From NCBI GenBank assembly GCA_008933995.1, contig WARS01000044.1:3182866-3246865 (forward strand): a stretch of 64,000 nt of DNA. The letters run 5' to 3'. The notes under the pieces were generated by a model. That model searched no databases. It saw only the letters and a list, made by a program, of their open reading frames with translations, and was not told the origin of the DNA. The position numbers and the translations under genes were made by a program. The DNA comes from Datnioides undecimradiatus (lineage: Eukaryota > Chordata > Actinopteri > Lobotiformes > Datnioididae). Of this stretch, positions 1 to 11,357 are shown one piece after another. The first letter of the stretch is position 1, and every line of letters starts with the position of its first letter.

Positions 1-3000
1 TGACGTGGGGGGTGATCCATATTTATCTGAAATGACAGAACAGAGAGAGGGAGTGACAGAGAGAGAGAGAGAGAGTTATTCAAGCGCAAGTACTGTGGTT
101 ATTAATTGTGCAAGCTGTAATTTGTAGCAGGCAATCAGCAAAGCTAACACACCCTCTGAATTATTTATGTGTCTGTACAGTTATGCCAGACATCTTGAAG
201 ATGAACAGTGGGAGAAAAGCGCATAACACACACACTGTTACAGAACATTAAAGATTAAGTTTCTCGTGCTAGGAGTGAGAATTAGGAGGAAACTAAATGA
301 AGTGAGAGCTGAAAAGCATGATTACCCAACAGTACTAAACATGATCGGAAGACGTGTTGATGTATAAATGATTACATCGTGTTTTCCTCTGCAGTCGCTG
401 CACACTGCCCGAAGCAAACTGGGGTGTCAAACCAGCCACCGCTGGCTGGTTATGGTAATATGACTATTCATTCATACGCAGGAGGAAGACTTCCAGCTGT
501 TGCCTCCTACTGATTTCCATGAAGCCCAATCTCAAAAAGGAAAGTCAAAATACAGAACGCAATATCTCAACTTTGATTATGACTTATTAGTCCATAGAGT
601 TCACTTTAAATCTTTTCTAAATCACAGGAACACACTGAACTTTCTCTTTTACTTTCTGAACAAAAGATAAAACTATCTTTGACAATCTTATCTCTTGTTC
701 TCATCCTGGTCTTTCCAACAGACTTGTGTTTCTAGATTTTCATGTACAAGCTTAAAATAACAATCTTAAAATCTCCCTCTCACTGAATTATTTTCATTCC
801 ACAGTTTAACAATTACTTTGTCACATATAAAGTTCAGTTCATGTTCGCTTTTGGCAGATAATCACTTGAAGATAGCGATTTGAACATGGGGTAAGCGCCA
901 GTAAGTGTAACATCAGAGGTAAAAGTACAAAACAGAGTGATAAACCTGCAGACCTTAGCACCAGTCCAGAGTGGAATATTAGGTCACTGCATAGAAATGA
1001 GACACTTTGAATGACATGTCATCTCTCTTAATGTTAGTATATTTTAGTTTAAATCCCATGGACTGAGGAGGTGAACTTCAGATTCAACAGGACTTCTCCG
1101 GCCTCTGTAGCTTCATGAAATGACATTTTTTTTTATACTCAGCTGGAAAACACTAGTTTTGTAGCACAGCTCGATTCGGCACAGGTCACTATGAATTACA
1201 GTTAACAGACGAGTGGAAAAAAAATAAACAGTCATCCACCAACGCTCATCTGAGAAACACTGGCTCCTCTGTTTGTCCAGCCAAGGAGAGTTGGCTTGGC
1301 CGGGGCCCTTGTCTCTCCTTGGGAACATAAGCCGCAGAGGGCATATCTGGAGCAGGGTGCAGTGTCACCCAGACTATCGTATTCACAGGATTATATTTTA
1401 AAAGATACGTTTTACCCATGACTGGCCTCCAGTTTAACAAATCAAACTGAAAATAATGTCACATCCTTATTTAAACCCATTCATTGGGTAAAAATAGATA
1501 AAGTGTCTCAATAAGTTTCCAGTTAAAATACCGCATGCACCAAATTCATCTGTACTGTACTGTAGGTATGAATCATTGAAAATCTTGGGGTAAATAAGTA
1601 TCTCATCTTGATGCAGTATTCAGGCTCTAGGCAATGTGGAGTGGGAGTGAATATATTCTTCCCCCTGCTCCTTGTGAATTGATCTGACGGCAGCAGGAGC
1701 AGCGTGCATCTCACATCAATTCAGCCCAAAATAACACTTGACTTAGACTGTGTGCTGCTTGTTAGCCTGATTCTGCTTGCTATGCATCACAAAAACACAC
1801 ATGCTCTCCTTGCATAGCAGCAGTGCAGGAGTGTGGACAACATCTTGATCGAAGCAGTTAAAGAACATTTCAGCTGTATGATGCTTCATTGTCAAAGGCT
1901 CATGTGCTGGCCGTATGTAGGTTGCGTAAGCACTGATTTTCTGCTGCAGGAGTAAGCACTTAAACTAGCCGCCAAGCTACCGAAAGCTTAATAGGTCTCA
2001 CGTCTCTCTCATCGCCGGCTCTAATAAGAATCAGGACAGCTGTCCCAAAATACTTCAGCCAGCCGCCAGTGGAGCAGCAAAGGACTCTCCCCATAATCTC
2101 CAAACTCATCTGTAGTCAGACATCTGAAGTCTGTGGATCTGATCATCACGTTTGTTCTATTTCTGGCAGTGCCAAGATTCTCAGCAGGACTAAGTGTGAA
2201 TGTGTAATTTCCACACACAGCAAATACAACTGGTGGGTTAAATATGCTGAGATGGATGAGAGTGCCTCTAGCACTGAGGTTGTGTACCATGTACCAGGTG
2301 GGAGAGCCACACCTCCTCCCACATCCAACTTCATAGATTAATGGAATGCAGTTAAAAGGGGGTGGGAAAAATGGCTTTGAGACACTCTGATCAGCTTTCT
2401 ACACACATAAATAAGCAGACTGGAACAAGCCCTGCTGGAGGCCCATTTTGAACAGGAGAATGTGCTTTAAAAAAAAACATTACAGGCTCGTTACCTGCTC
2501 CATTTGAGCTGAAAATAATGATTCTATTCATATGCATTTCTATAAACTTGTAGAAAATGCCAGAATATAGTGCAAAAGGCCAAGATGAAGTCTTCATATT
2601 GATTGTTTTGTTCAAATTGGAGCCCAAAACAGGGGTATTTGACAAACATATAGAGGACTGTGAGAACTAGCAAAAACTCACATTAGAGAACCTGGTATCA
2701 GTGAAATTCTGTACGCATGCAAGATTTGTATTCAAAATCCCCCTCAGCTGCGTTCAGTCCAGCCTCTTAGGTGCCTTTACCTAAATGTCACAACACAAAT
2801 AATGGGGCCGTTAGCAGCAATATGACTCATCTGTGTCTGGCTTTCTGCCACTTTATTCACTGACTGTACAGCGTTGCTCTGCACTGGACCCAAGGTGCTC
2901 TGCAGTTTGAATGCATCACATGGTCCATTGTTTACTGTACCTAACTGACCGCTGCAGGAGCACAACTTCCAACACGAACCCAACGCAACTACACTGAAGC

Positions 3001-3403
3001 AGCACCAGCACCAGCTTGCATGAAGCAGTAAAACTGACCATATTTATAATGGAAATATTAGATTCTGTTAAGATAATAAACCCGGCACGTTTATAATTAA
3101 TACAACAGCTTCATTGGTCTCTGATCCCCCAGCGGCCACGCAGTGATCTATGATGTATTATTAACAACCGCACTGGGCGTCTGTAAACAAATTCACCACA
3201 TGGCTGGAGGCAGACAGCCACAACAATATGGCCTCTTTGTAGGGATGCTCCATTGGTCTGGCCTGTAAGTGATGCGAAGGGAAAATGCTTCATTGTCGGC
3301 AGCCTGATGAGATGGTAGTCGTTCGTCGTTCAGCTGCGCACTTGTTCAAACCTGACAAATGTTTGATTGAATCCTGACACCTGACTGGTGTCGGGTCGTT
3401 TAC
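1..3403 (-). other. intron 1 of the spire gene (partial)
   Basis: This stretch lies downstream, on the minus strand, of the exon-1 donor site at 3403/3402. I found no open frame resembling the second half of the KIND domain or the WH2 repeats, so exon 2 is expected left of the window. The sequence is AT-rich with a short GA run at 51-75. ORFs of 60-90 codons occur on both strands but none has family resemblance or splice-site support. Confidence 0.6.
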
Positions 3404-3749
3404 CTGTGCTGCCTTCAAAGTGCAGTCTGACAGTCCCGTCTCTCCAGATCATCACATCCCCGGGTCCTTCAATCCTCCTCGGACAGTCGACAGCCGAAGC
3501 GCCGGCAGACTTGGAGCTTTTCCTCCGACGTTTCTGCGCTAAAGTCCGACAACACTGATAACACACCGCCCATGCCTGTTCCTCGTTAATCGGCTGGCTG
3601 TACAGTTTTAGGATTTCCTCCAAGGAGACCTGAGTGGCTGCGTCGCCGCAGTCCATGTTCATGTCCCCGACGTTCAAATCGGCTGCGAAATCCCGGAGAA
3701 TAGTCGGCGAAGTCAGCATCCCGTCGTCAGTCCCCGGTCGTTTGGCCAT
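3404..3749 (-). CDS. spire1: Spire-family actin nucleator, first coding exon (KIND domain, N-terminal half)
   Basis: Spire proteins nucleate actin filaments through WH2 repeats, and their N-terminal KIND domain recruits formins for vesicle transport and oocyte actin meshes. The exon encodes about 115 residues. The hallmark KIND segment SLEEILKLYSQPINEEQAWA followed by VCYQCC is visible, and a WRDGTVRL motif lies near the exon end. The start is the ATG at 3749-3747, which has A at -3 and G at +4; the GTG six bases upstream is a weaker choice. The exon ends at a clean CAG/GTAAAC donor with one base of the next codon. Only this exon is in the window. The CYQCC and WRDG segments resemble spire1 more than spire2, but the paralogue call is an inference from recalled sequences. 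The 33 residues before SLEEI look lineage-specific. Confidence 0.85.
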
Positions 3750-3751
3750 CC

Positions 3752-3985
3752 TCACCTCATTATAACCACAAACCGTAAAAAGGGAAAAAACGGGAGGGGA
3801 TTGTCAGTAAATATTTCAGAGTCACTGTGACACTCAGAGACGGACGCTGGCCTCTCAATCAACTGTTTAATCTCCGGCGAGAACGAAGTGCACCAACGGC
3901 TCAGAGTGAGCGACAGCCAGCTCACAGCGTGCGCCGCGTGGTCCCAGTGTCCGCCGTGTAAAATACGCACGGCTGGCTCGTCCAT
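3752..3985 (-). other. upstream ORF in the spire 5' leader
   Basis: An ATG at 3985-3983 opens a 77-codon frame that stops with TGA at 3754-3752, two bases before the spire start codon. The first ATG lacks a purine at -3, so many ribosomes might scan past it. It can act only if transcription starts upstream of 3985, which the sequence cannot tell. I see no family resemblance in its product. It could reduce initiation or allow termination-reinitiation at the spire ATG. Confidence 0.4.
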
Positions 3986-3989
3986 CAAC

Positions 3990-5518
3990 TAAAGGAAACT
4001 GAAGGAACTGAACGGAAATCGTCATTTTATATGTCACAGAACTTCCGCCATCAATTGTGCAGGCCAAATTCCATATGAAAAATCACAAAATTAATGCATC
4101 ACCTCTTATTTTGGGATGGCATGACCTGATATTTACACTGAAAACAGACATTGTTTTGCTCTAACCTATCAATATGTTCAATACGACTTTGATTAATTCT
4201 GCTGCAGCTAATGTGAAATGACTGCACACGTCACTCCGTTTTGGGTTTCACAACTTAAGAAGCTGACAACAACTTTAATTTAAAGAAGAAAAACGTGGCA
4301 AATCCTGTGTGTTAAAATGTTTTTTTCCATCACAAAAAATGGCCTGTACACTTCTCAACTCTGGACAAGCAGCAGTTTTATCAAGTATAATATGTTAGTT
4401 CAGACTCCGACCATAAAGCCGATTGCCTTTTCAGTTATTCTCCAGCAGAGCTGACTTCTATCAAATAATTATGTTTTTAAAGTGGTTGTTGTTGATGACA
4501 GTCCAGTTGAGGTCTGGTCAATGATGCCATCTGCTGGCCACAAATCTCACTTTCATGAATCAGTTCTGGATGTAGCTTTTAGTGTTTTAGTGTTTTTTTC
4601 TATTTTCATATGTACCAGATAGGCAAAATGTTGACCATGACAGCTTGCTTTTCAGAATGTTTGGCTGGAGACATTTTGTCACCAGTGCTTGATCAATTTG
4701 AGGTTGATTTATACATGCAGACCAGTGTAAGCCATACAAATGACACGTCATTATAAAGGATAACATTATACAACGTAAAATAAGATGTCAGAGAACTGTA
4801 GAACACATAATACTGAACAAAATAAAATAAAATAAATAACAACAGAAAATGAACATGGAGCAATTAAGATCAAGATGAATTATAGGCACATGCGGGTGTG
4901 TTTGTTTCTTTATCTTGCAAAGGCTGGATAAGACAGTCTTCAGCCTTCAAGCTTCAATCCTCCAAATCTCAGTTTCTAAACAGCACTTCAGGGTCTTCTT
5001 AAATGAAAATCATTTACAGCATTGACTGAGGTTAAACAGCATCGTCATTGGTTCCCACACTATAATTTCTCACTCACAACAAAAGGAATATATTTGCACA
5101 AATAACTGAAGCAGAATCTTGAGGAAACGTTTGATGTGCAGATTGTGATTATCATGTGCATATGGGAAAAGTCTGTTCTGGTTTTCTTAAAATTGGCTTA
5201 ACACAGTGACACATTCCCTGACTGGCACCATAAGCATGGGAGAAAAGCATGGTGGAGGGCGTGAACACTGTTTGTGAGCCGCTCTCTGCTTCACACATGC
5301 ATTGGCAATGGCACAACAAAGATGCAGCATCCCAAGATCTTTGGATGGAGACATATGCAGGTGCTTATATTGTATATCACTGAGATCGACAGCCAAGATC
5401 TTGCAAAAGTCTCTAACAAACATCATCCACATCTTTTCTGTAAATCACCATCCTGTCGTCTGGTGAACTGCACACAGCTCTGGCCATCTTCCTCTTCACA
5501 GAGTATCTTGGCTTGTCT
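3990..5518. other. baalc 3' UTR and spire upstream region
   Basis: On the minus strand this runs from the baalc stop codon to the presumed spire promoter. An ATTAAA on the minus strand (TTTAAT at 4274-4279) is a possible baalc polyadenylation signal and would give a UTR of about 1.2 kb. An AAAAT-type simple run sits near 4818-4840. Nothing else coding is supported. Confidence 0.4.
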
Positions 5519-7562
5519 TCATCTTTCATCGCACCCATTTCCAGATTCAGCGTCTCCACTGCTGTTGATATTGACAGGCTGCCCATCCTTAGACAAAGAG
5601 CTGGCCTCCTTTGATGACCTCCTTTTGGAGTCGCGAGTGGTTTGCTGTGAAAAGATGTAAGATTTTGAATGTCACGTCATTTAAATGCCACCACAGTGGA
5701 CAGAGAGCGAGTGGGCAAAGGCACCCAACTGAGTCCTGAGTCACTGAAGCTTAGAGGATAAGTGGAAGGTTAAATAAATAAAACACGGCAGTATTTGTTC
5801 CTGAGTCGCTGAAAATGTAATTTCTTGGGACAGAGGAATTGATTTTTTTGATATTTTTGAATGTTAAATTAATTTTGCAGGGAACTAAAAGAAAAAAAGA
5901 ACCCACACTGAATTTAAAACAAGCTGAATAAATGTCTCCATACAGTGTCATCTGTCTGTCTCTTTCTAACTGCTATTCATTGGTATTAAAGCCCATAAAT
6001 TTGCATTTGGAGCAGATGACAGTGTCTGCACCCAACTTTCTTTTGTGCAGTTAGCTCAAAGCCGAAGGATTAGGCAAACAGATGGTTGAAAGAAAATGCT
6101 GTGCGTGTTCCTCAGAGTGCAGAACATTTGCATACAACTCTCGTCAGTCCTGTCCTTACTAAAGTATGACTATAACTGTCTTGAAGAATGACACTTTTAC
6201 TCAGATAGATACATGCGCAGAAAACAAATTGTTCTTTTCATTATGGATTAATCTTAGTTTCTAGATCATTCATTGTTCTGTAAAATATAAGACAACAGTG
6301 AAAATTAAAAGTTGTAATGTACAAAGACATTCAGTTTTGCTAATTAACTAAGAGCTAACAGCCCACGCACACTACAATAGGACTTGCTGGTATTTTTTTA
6401 AATTATTGTTCAATCCACTGTTTATTTTAGCAGTTAATCCTTCACTCTGCATAATATCAGCAGTGGAAACACATTTCATCATAACAGATGCATATTATAC
6501 ATATAGCATACAGGAACACAACATGTATACACTGCTGATGCTGAATTGTGCTTGGTTCTGGTTGTAGTCAGTTTTAGCATGTGAATGATTTTACTGCTTA
6601 TCTCTGTCTGTGGGGTGTTGTAAAAATGAGTTTTGTAAAAACCTGTAAATGTCTTGCAACTATTATCTCATATTTTGAGATATATACTGCATCTTCAATG
6701 TGGCCTTCATCCCCCGAACCCTTAGTGTTTTCTGCTCCGTGCTGTTGTGTAACTTTTTATGCTGCCATCTTGGCCAGATCTGTCTTATAGTGGAAGTTAA
6801 TAACTTCACAGGTACTTACCTGCTCAAATACAGATTAAATAAAATGAATGTCCACAGCATTTGATATAAAGAACAGTTTGACTATGACTTTCCAAGACTG
6901 CATGTGTGGGGTAATACCCTGCATAACGTACACAATGTTACGTGCTGGTGCATACGGAGGCTGTTGGTGTTCTTATTAAGCAGTAAAACATGCCAATGCA
7001 CCAACACGGACGTGCACCTACATCGCTCAGGGAGCGTCTGGGTCTTCTCTGATGGTTGGATCCAGTGGATGTGAGGGCCTGTTTCCCACACTGAGTACCT
7101 GTGTTCACCATCCTCTTCTCCCTCAGACTGGCCTCCAGAGCTTTACCTTAAGACAACATTTAAGGTCTTTGGTTATCATCTGAAACACAACCAGATTCTT
7201 GATATGGCTTCATTCAACATCAAGACAATAACAGGGATGGTAGAAAACTGCTATGTCAGGGAGTTGACAGCTGGTAGTTGTGTTTAGAGTGGTTCCTTTA
7301 GCTTTCTTTCTTGTGAGCCCTATTTGTGGTGTTTTGTGAGTAAAAGAGCTTGCATTTTGAATGTAACGTGGTCTGCGGTACACATAACGAGTAATCTTGC
7401 ATTTTCCCGTTAAGAAAGACGACGGAGGCTCTTACTGTTTGCCACTGTTAGAGAGGTCTCTACGTCCGTGTTGGTCAGCCACGTCGATTCCGTTTCTCTG
7501 GTCCAGCTCTCGTGGTACCTCGGCTCGATGATCGCGTCCGCCCGACTCCCCCCACAACCCAT
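5519..7562 (-). CDS. baalc: BAALC, membrane-anchored adaptor, complete CDS in three exons
   Basis: BAALC (brain and acute leukemia, cytoplasmic) is a small lipid-anchored protein of neural and haematopoietic progenitors, linked to ERK signalling. Exon 1 (7562-7436) encodes MGCGGSRADAIIEPRYHESW followed by TRETESTWLT, nearly identical to the mammalian N-terminus, with Gly2 for myristoylation and Cys3 for palmitoylation. Exon 2 (7146-7022) carries EKRMVNTGTQCGKQALTSTG, resembling the mammalian EKKTNCETQC region. Exon 3 (5644-5519) begins QTTRDSKRR, like mammalian QTTEAKRDAKR, and ends at TGA. The joined frame is 126 codons (125 residues, against about 145 in human). Exon 1 is secure. The exon 2 acceptor (CTTAAG/GT) is not a strong site; it was chosen because stronger upstream AGs put a stop in frame. 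The same orientation next to atp6v1c1 is seen in mammals. Confidence 0.8.
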
Positions 7563-7697
7563 CGGGAAAATCATCCACGGCAGGTGCAGCTGACACGGAC
7601 TAAACACAGCTCGGTTCGTCTCAGAGGAGCAGGCAGCATCCTCCCCTCGGATCTCTACTGCAGCTCCATCCGTGTTTCCTTTTCCATCATCAGTCTG

Positions 7698-7720
7698 AGC
7701 TGCTGCTGCTGCTGCTGCTG
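7698..7720. repeat. CTG/CAG trinucleotide repeat
   Basis: Seven consecutive CTG units on the plus strand read as CAG on the minus strand. They lie about 140 bases upstream of the baalc start codon and may fall in its 5' leader. Confidence 0.85.
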
Positions 7721-7868
7721 GAGGCTGGTGCTGCTCTCCACAGACAGCAGCTGACTAGTATTAACACAGACCGGAGATATCTGCGTCATCCAGAGGGAAG
7801 GGGGAGTTCAATCTGCATCTGACCGCTGATAGGCTGTTTATGAAAGCAGCTCCAGCTAGTGTCGACAC

Positions 7869-7889
7869 CATCATCATCATCATCATCAT
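7869..7889. repeat. ATC trinucleotide repeat
   Basis: A short run of TCA/ATC units, about 21 bases, lies upstream of baalc. Confidence 0.85.
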
Positions 7890-7899
7890 GTAAATATGC

Positions 7900-8845
7900 A
7901 CCAATACTAGTCCTAATCATTATGGGATCACTTTATTATAAATCACTTTATTTATAAGCAGTATAAAAACATTTAATAAGTGGTTTGTAACAAGTTGTGG
8001 TCGGACATGAAGATGTTTTTAAATGTTTATTATAAATGGCAAATATTTGTAAACATATATAACCGTCTTACTATATTCTCACTCTTTACCTGGTCACACA
8101 TGGGTAGAGGTGGAATAAGTTCTGAAATCCTTTACTTGAAAATTCAACAAACTCTACATTTAAAACCCTACTTGGGTAAAAGTTGTCAGAAGAAAATTAC
8201 CCAAGTTATCAAAAGTTAAAGCACCCATTCGTTATGAAAATGCTGTCTTACCCTTAAGTCATGTTTTTGGATGAGAAATGAAATTATAAATGCATAAGCA
8301 CAGCAATATTTACAGATTAACAAACACTCACTTGTTAGTCCACTAAAGTTAAAAGAAAGCACTTTTAAGAAGCCATTGGTGGATTTTGAAAGTTTGAGTT
8401 TAGCATGTAACATCTGAATTTTACAATGACCCACTTAATGGACAGATGTGAATATTAATAAGTTGTTAATAAATAGGATTTTTGTTAAGATGCCTAACAA
8501 ACATACCCACAGGTGGTCCATTTACAGTCCAGTGGAGCAGTCTTCCTGATTAATCAAGAACTGAAACAGAACAAACCAAGTGTGGAGGAGAAAGAGCAGC
8601 TATGGATTTTTTTTTTTTATGACCAAGCAATCCTGGAGTTGTTCTTTTTAACGGCTTTTAAGTGATCCATGATGAAGAATGTAATAGCTATTAATAAAGC
8701 CATTAGCTGCAACTTGTGAATCCTTTATAAAGGAACTACTCAGATACACAGAATATTAAAACAGCTAACACAACTTCTGAATTAGATCAGCCTGAAACAG
8801 TTCATAAACTGTATTCTGTAGTCAAAAAGCACAGTGAGCTGAAGT
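7900..8845. other. intergenic region between baalc and atp6v1c1
   Basis: AT-rich spacer between the baalc promoter side and the atp6v1c1 3' end. Apart from the repeat remnant at 8101-8330 I see no gene. Confidence 0.5.
8101..8330. mobile_element. decayed interspersed repeat of a teleost 'ACTTAAGTAAAAGT' type
   Basis: The segment reads like a diverged copy of a very common teleost non-autonomous repeat: GAGGTGGAATAAGTTCTGA, then CCTTTACTTG, CTTGGGTAAAAGTTGTC, and a later stretch comparable to the ACTCATTATG part. No coding capacity remains. The family assignment is from memory of fish genomic sequence; a RepeatMasker or Dfam teleost search would settle it. Confidence 0.45.
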
Positions 8846-8859
8846 CATATTTCACAGAG

Positions 8860-8865
8860 TTTATT
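8860..8865 (-). promoter_or_regulatory. polyadenylation signal of atp6v1c1
   Basis: TTTATT on the plus strand is AATAAA on the minus strand, about 785 bases after the atp6v1c1 stop. It is the best AATAAA before the next gene and would give a 3' UTR of roughly 0.8 kb. Confidence 0.6.
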
Positions 8866-9266
8866 TTTCACATTTATTTTAAATATGTGGTTCAGTTTTT
8901 AGTTATACTGACAACACAGTATTTGCACATAGACCTATCATTATTTTTCTTAAACTGCTCAATATACAGAAATTTATAGGAGCATACAATCAGCAAACAT
9001 ATTGCTTCTTTATACAGTAAAATGACCTTGTCTCAGTATTTCACAGGATTACTGTTTGGATGGGGGCAAACGATGGTCAACATCTACTCATTAACAGACA
9101 TTTCTTACATGGAGCTAAAAACACGTCACTTTCAAAAACTAAACAAAAACATATTCACTGATTTCAGAGGCTTTAAATAAATACTATATTTAACATACAG
9201 TTACATTTCTCCCCAATTTACCCCACACGTGTATCACCTTTGTTGATTTAAATAAAGTGGGATGAT

Positions 9267-9280
9267 GGGGGGGGGGGGGG
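9267..9280. repeat. homopolymer G14
   Basis: An uninterrupted run of 14 G on the plus strand, read as C14 in the atp6v1c1 3' UTR. Confidence 0.9.
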
Positions 9281-9600
9281 ACAAAATAAAAGTGTAGTAT
9301 TTTACATGTCTGATGATGCTATGAGGGAATGTCAAATGTGGTGGGAATAAACTCACCTTTAAAGCATGGTACAAAGAGGAAGCAGCAACAGAGAAGAGGG
9401 CCCACATTTGTCACGTGTTATGAGAAAAGAAGTTGACTAAATGTGGACCTGGGAATGTAACCAGGAGCATGACCGAGGAAAAGAGGATAAGAACCAAAAA
9501 AGAAAAACAAGAGAAACACAGTGGGAGTGGAAATAAATTAAAGCTCGATGATGTGAACATGTCACATGAGAACACTACTGCACACTAGGTGAGTGAGATG

Positions 9601-9645
9601 ACCATGATGTTGATGATGGAGATGATGATGATGATGATGGCAATG
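9601..9645. repeat. imperfect ATG/CAT repeat directly after the atp6v1c1 stop codon
   Basis: About 45 bases of ATG/GATG units lie just 3' of the stop codon at 9649-9651, so they would be in the 3' UTR as CAU repeats. Confidence 0.8.
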
Positions 9646-9648
9646 AAT

Positions 9649-11319
9649 CTAGACTTTGAAGTCCAGCAGGTTGCAGTCGATCTTGTAGTAAACATAGGGG
9701 TAATACTCCTGCTGGCTCAGGTTCAGCCCTGGGATGTCCATAGAGGCCTGCAGGCACACAGAGATACAGAATTACACACACTGAATTCTTGGTTGAGTCC
9801 TTTTTCAGTGTCCTTTGATGTACAGAATATAGAGTTGGTGATCAGTAAAATGATCAAAATGCATTCCCCTGGTCAACCTGCCAACTCCCCGCTTTCCATC
9901 CAAACGTAAGAGAGAGCACATGGCCAGAGGGGTGATTTAGTGGAATATGTGAGTCTAGTCTGTCTGACTCATTGAACCTTTATCTGACTGAGGTTTGTGC
10001 AGCGTAACACTCTACAGCCTTGGCAACATATCTGAAATATCACTAGTCTAACTAGCCTGAGAAATCCACGGTGCTGTCCGTGGTGCTGAAGTCGCAGATT
10101 CATGGGCCTTTTTCTTTCAGTTTCTCAGTTTCATCTTAGAATTATAATATTTTTTAAACTATATTGTATAAATATTCAATTTTATACTATGTCTGCAATC
10201 TACAATTCAGAGTAGTGTCACTTTCAAAGTTGGATTAAATGGTTTGAGTCATCCCCAATCATCACCAGTCCAGATCAATTCTGGACCTGTGGGTATGTTA
10301 ATGATTTGTTTTCATTGTTATATTGAGTTTGCAGCCAGGTGACACCAGTCAGTCACAAGTTATTTATAACAACAGCAAGCAGCTAGGAAAATGTAGGTTT
10401 AGCAGGCCTATATGGCAACAGGAATAAAGGCTGATTTATTTAGTTAGTCCTGAAATGAACGGGATGATCAGGACAGAAGGACAGGGCTTCCTTAAATAAC
10501 TTTAGACTCACATCAATGATGGCAGCACTGCTGTCCAGGTGTTTGTACAGGTCGTACAGCACCTCCCTCAGCTTCTTCATGTTCTTCTTGTTGGGCTGGA
10601 GCAGCATGGCCTGGAAGTTTACCGGCAGCCCATATCTATGAAACACAACAAGTCTGTCAGGCCACCTGTCATCTAGTAATTACATTTAAAAGATGGATGA
10701 ATGAAGGGGAAACCTAAATCTTGCTGTTAGTCAAAGCACTAAGAGAACAGCAGACTGCTGCTGGATCTTAATTTGCTCACCTCAACACTGACTCCACAAA
10801 CACACGTAGAGCTTTTATGTGAATCCATGCGATGAAGGCTTCACTGAAATTCACTTTCAGCCATCGAACCAAAGGCCCCTGGGTGAATAAAAACACCCTG
10901 TCAAGTTGCTGAAATTGAGCATTCTCACAAGTCTTTTCAACTTTGCTTGTGAATTACCAGGAATCATAATGACAGATTGAAAAAATGATGCGTGGCCAGG
11001 TACACTCAAATTAAACAGTGAATTAAATATAAATAAAGCTCTGTAGCTTGGGATTCTTAGGTTGCACACAGGGCTCCATTAACTTCTTTAACACTTAGTC
11101 AGTAGTACTGTTTGTAAGGAAGAAGGAAAAAAAACATCCATACAAACTGTTTCTTCTTGTCAGTGGACAAACGTGTCATCTCCTCTTTGTCTGCCTTCAT
11201 CTCCTCCTCATTGTACTGGAAATCACGCACTGTAAACCTAGGTCAGGACACACAGCAGAGAGCTGGCAATCAGCTGTCAGCACGCACACACACTCAAGTG
11301 CACTTCTGAAAATGGGCTA

Positions 11320-11357
<38 letters not shown>

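Noticed and set aside
1-3300. Second exon of the spire gene
   Set aside because: No frame on the minus strand resembles the second half of the KIND domain, so the exon is presumed outside the window.
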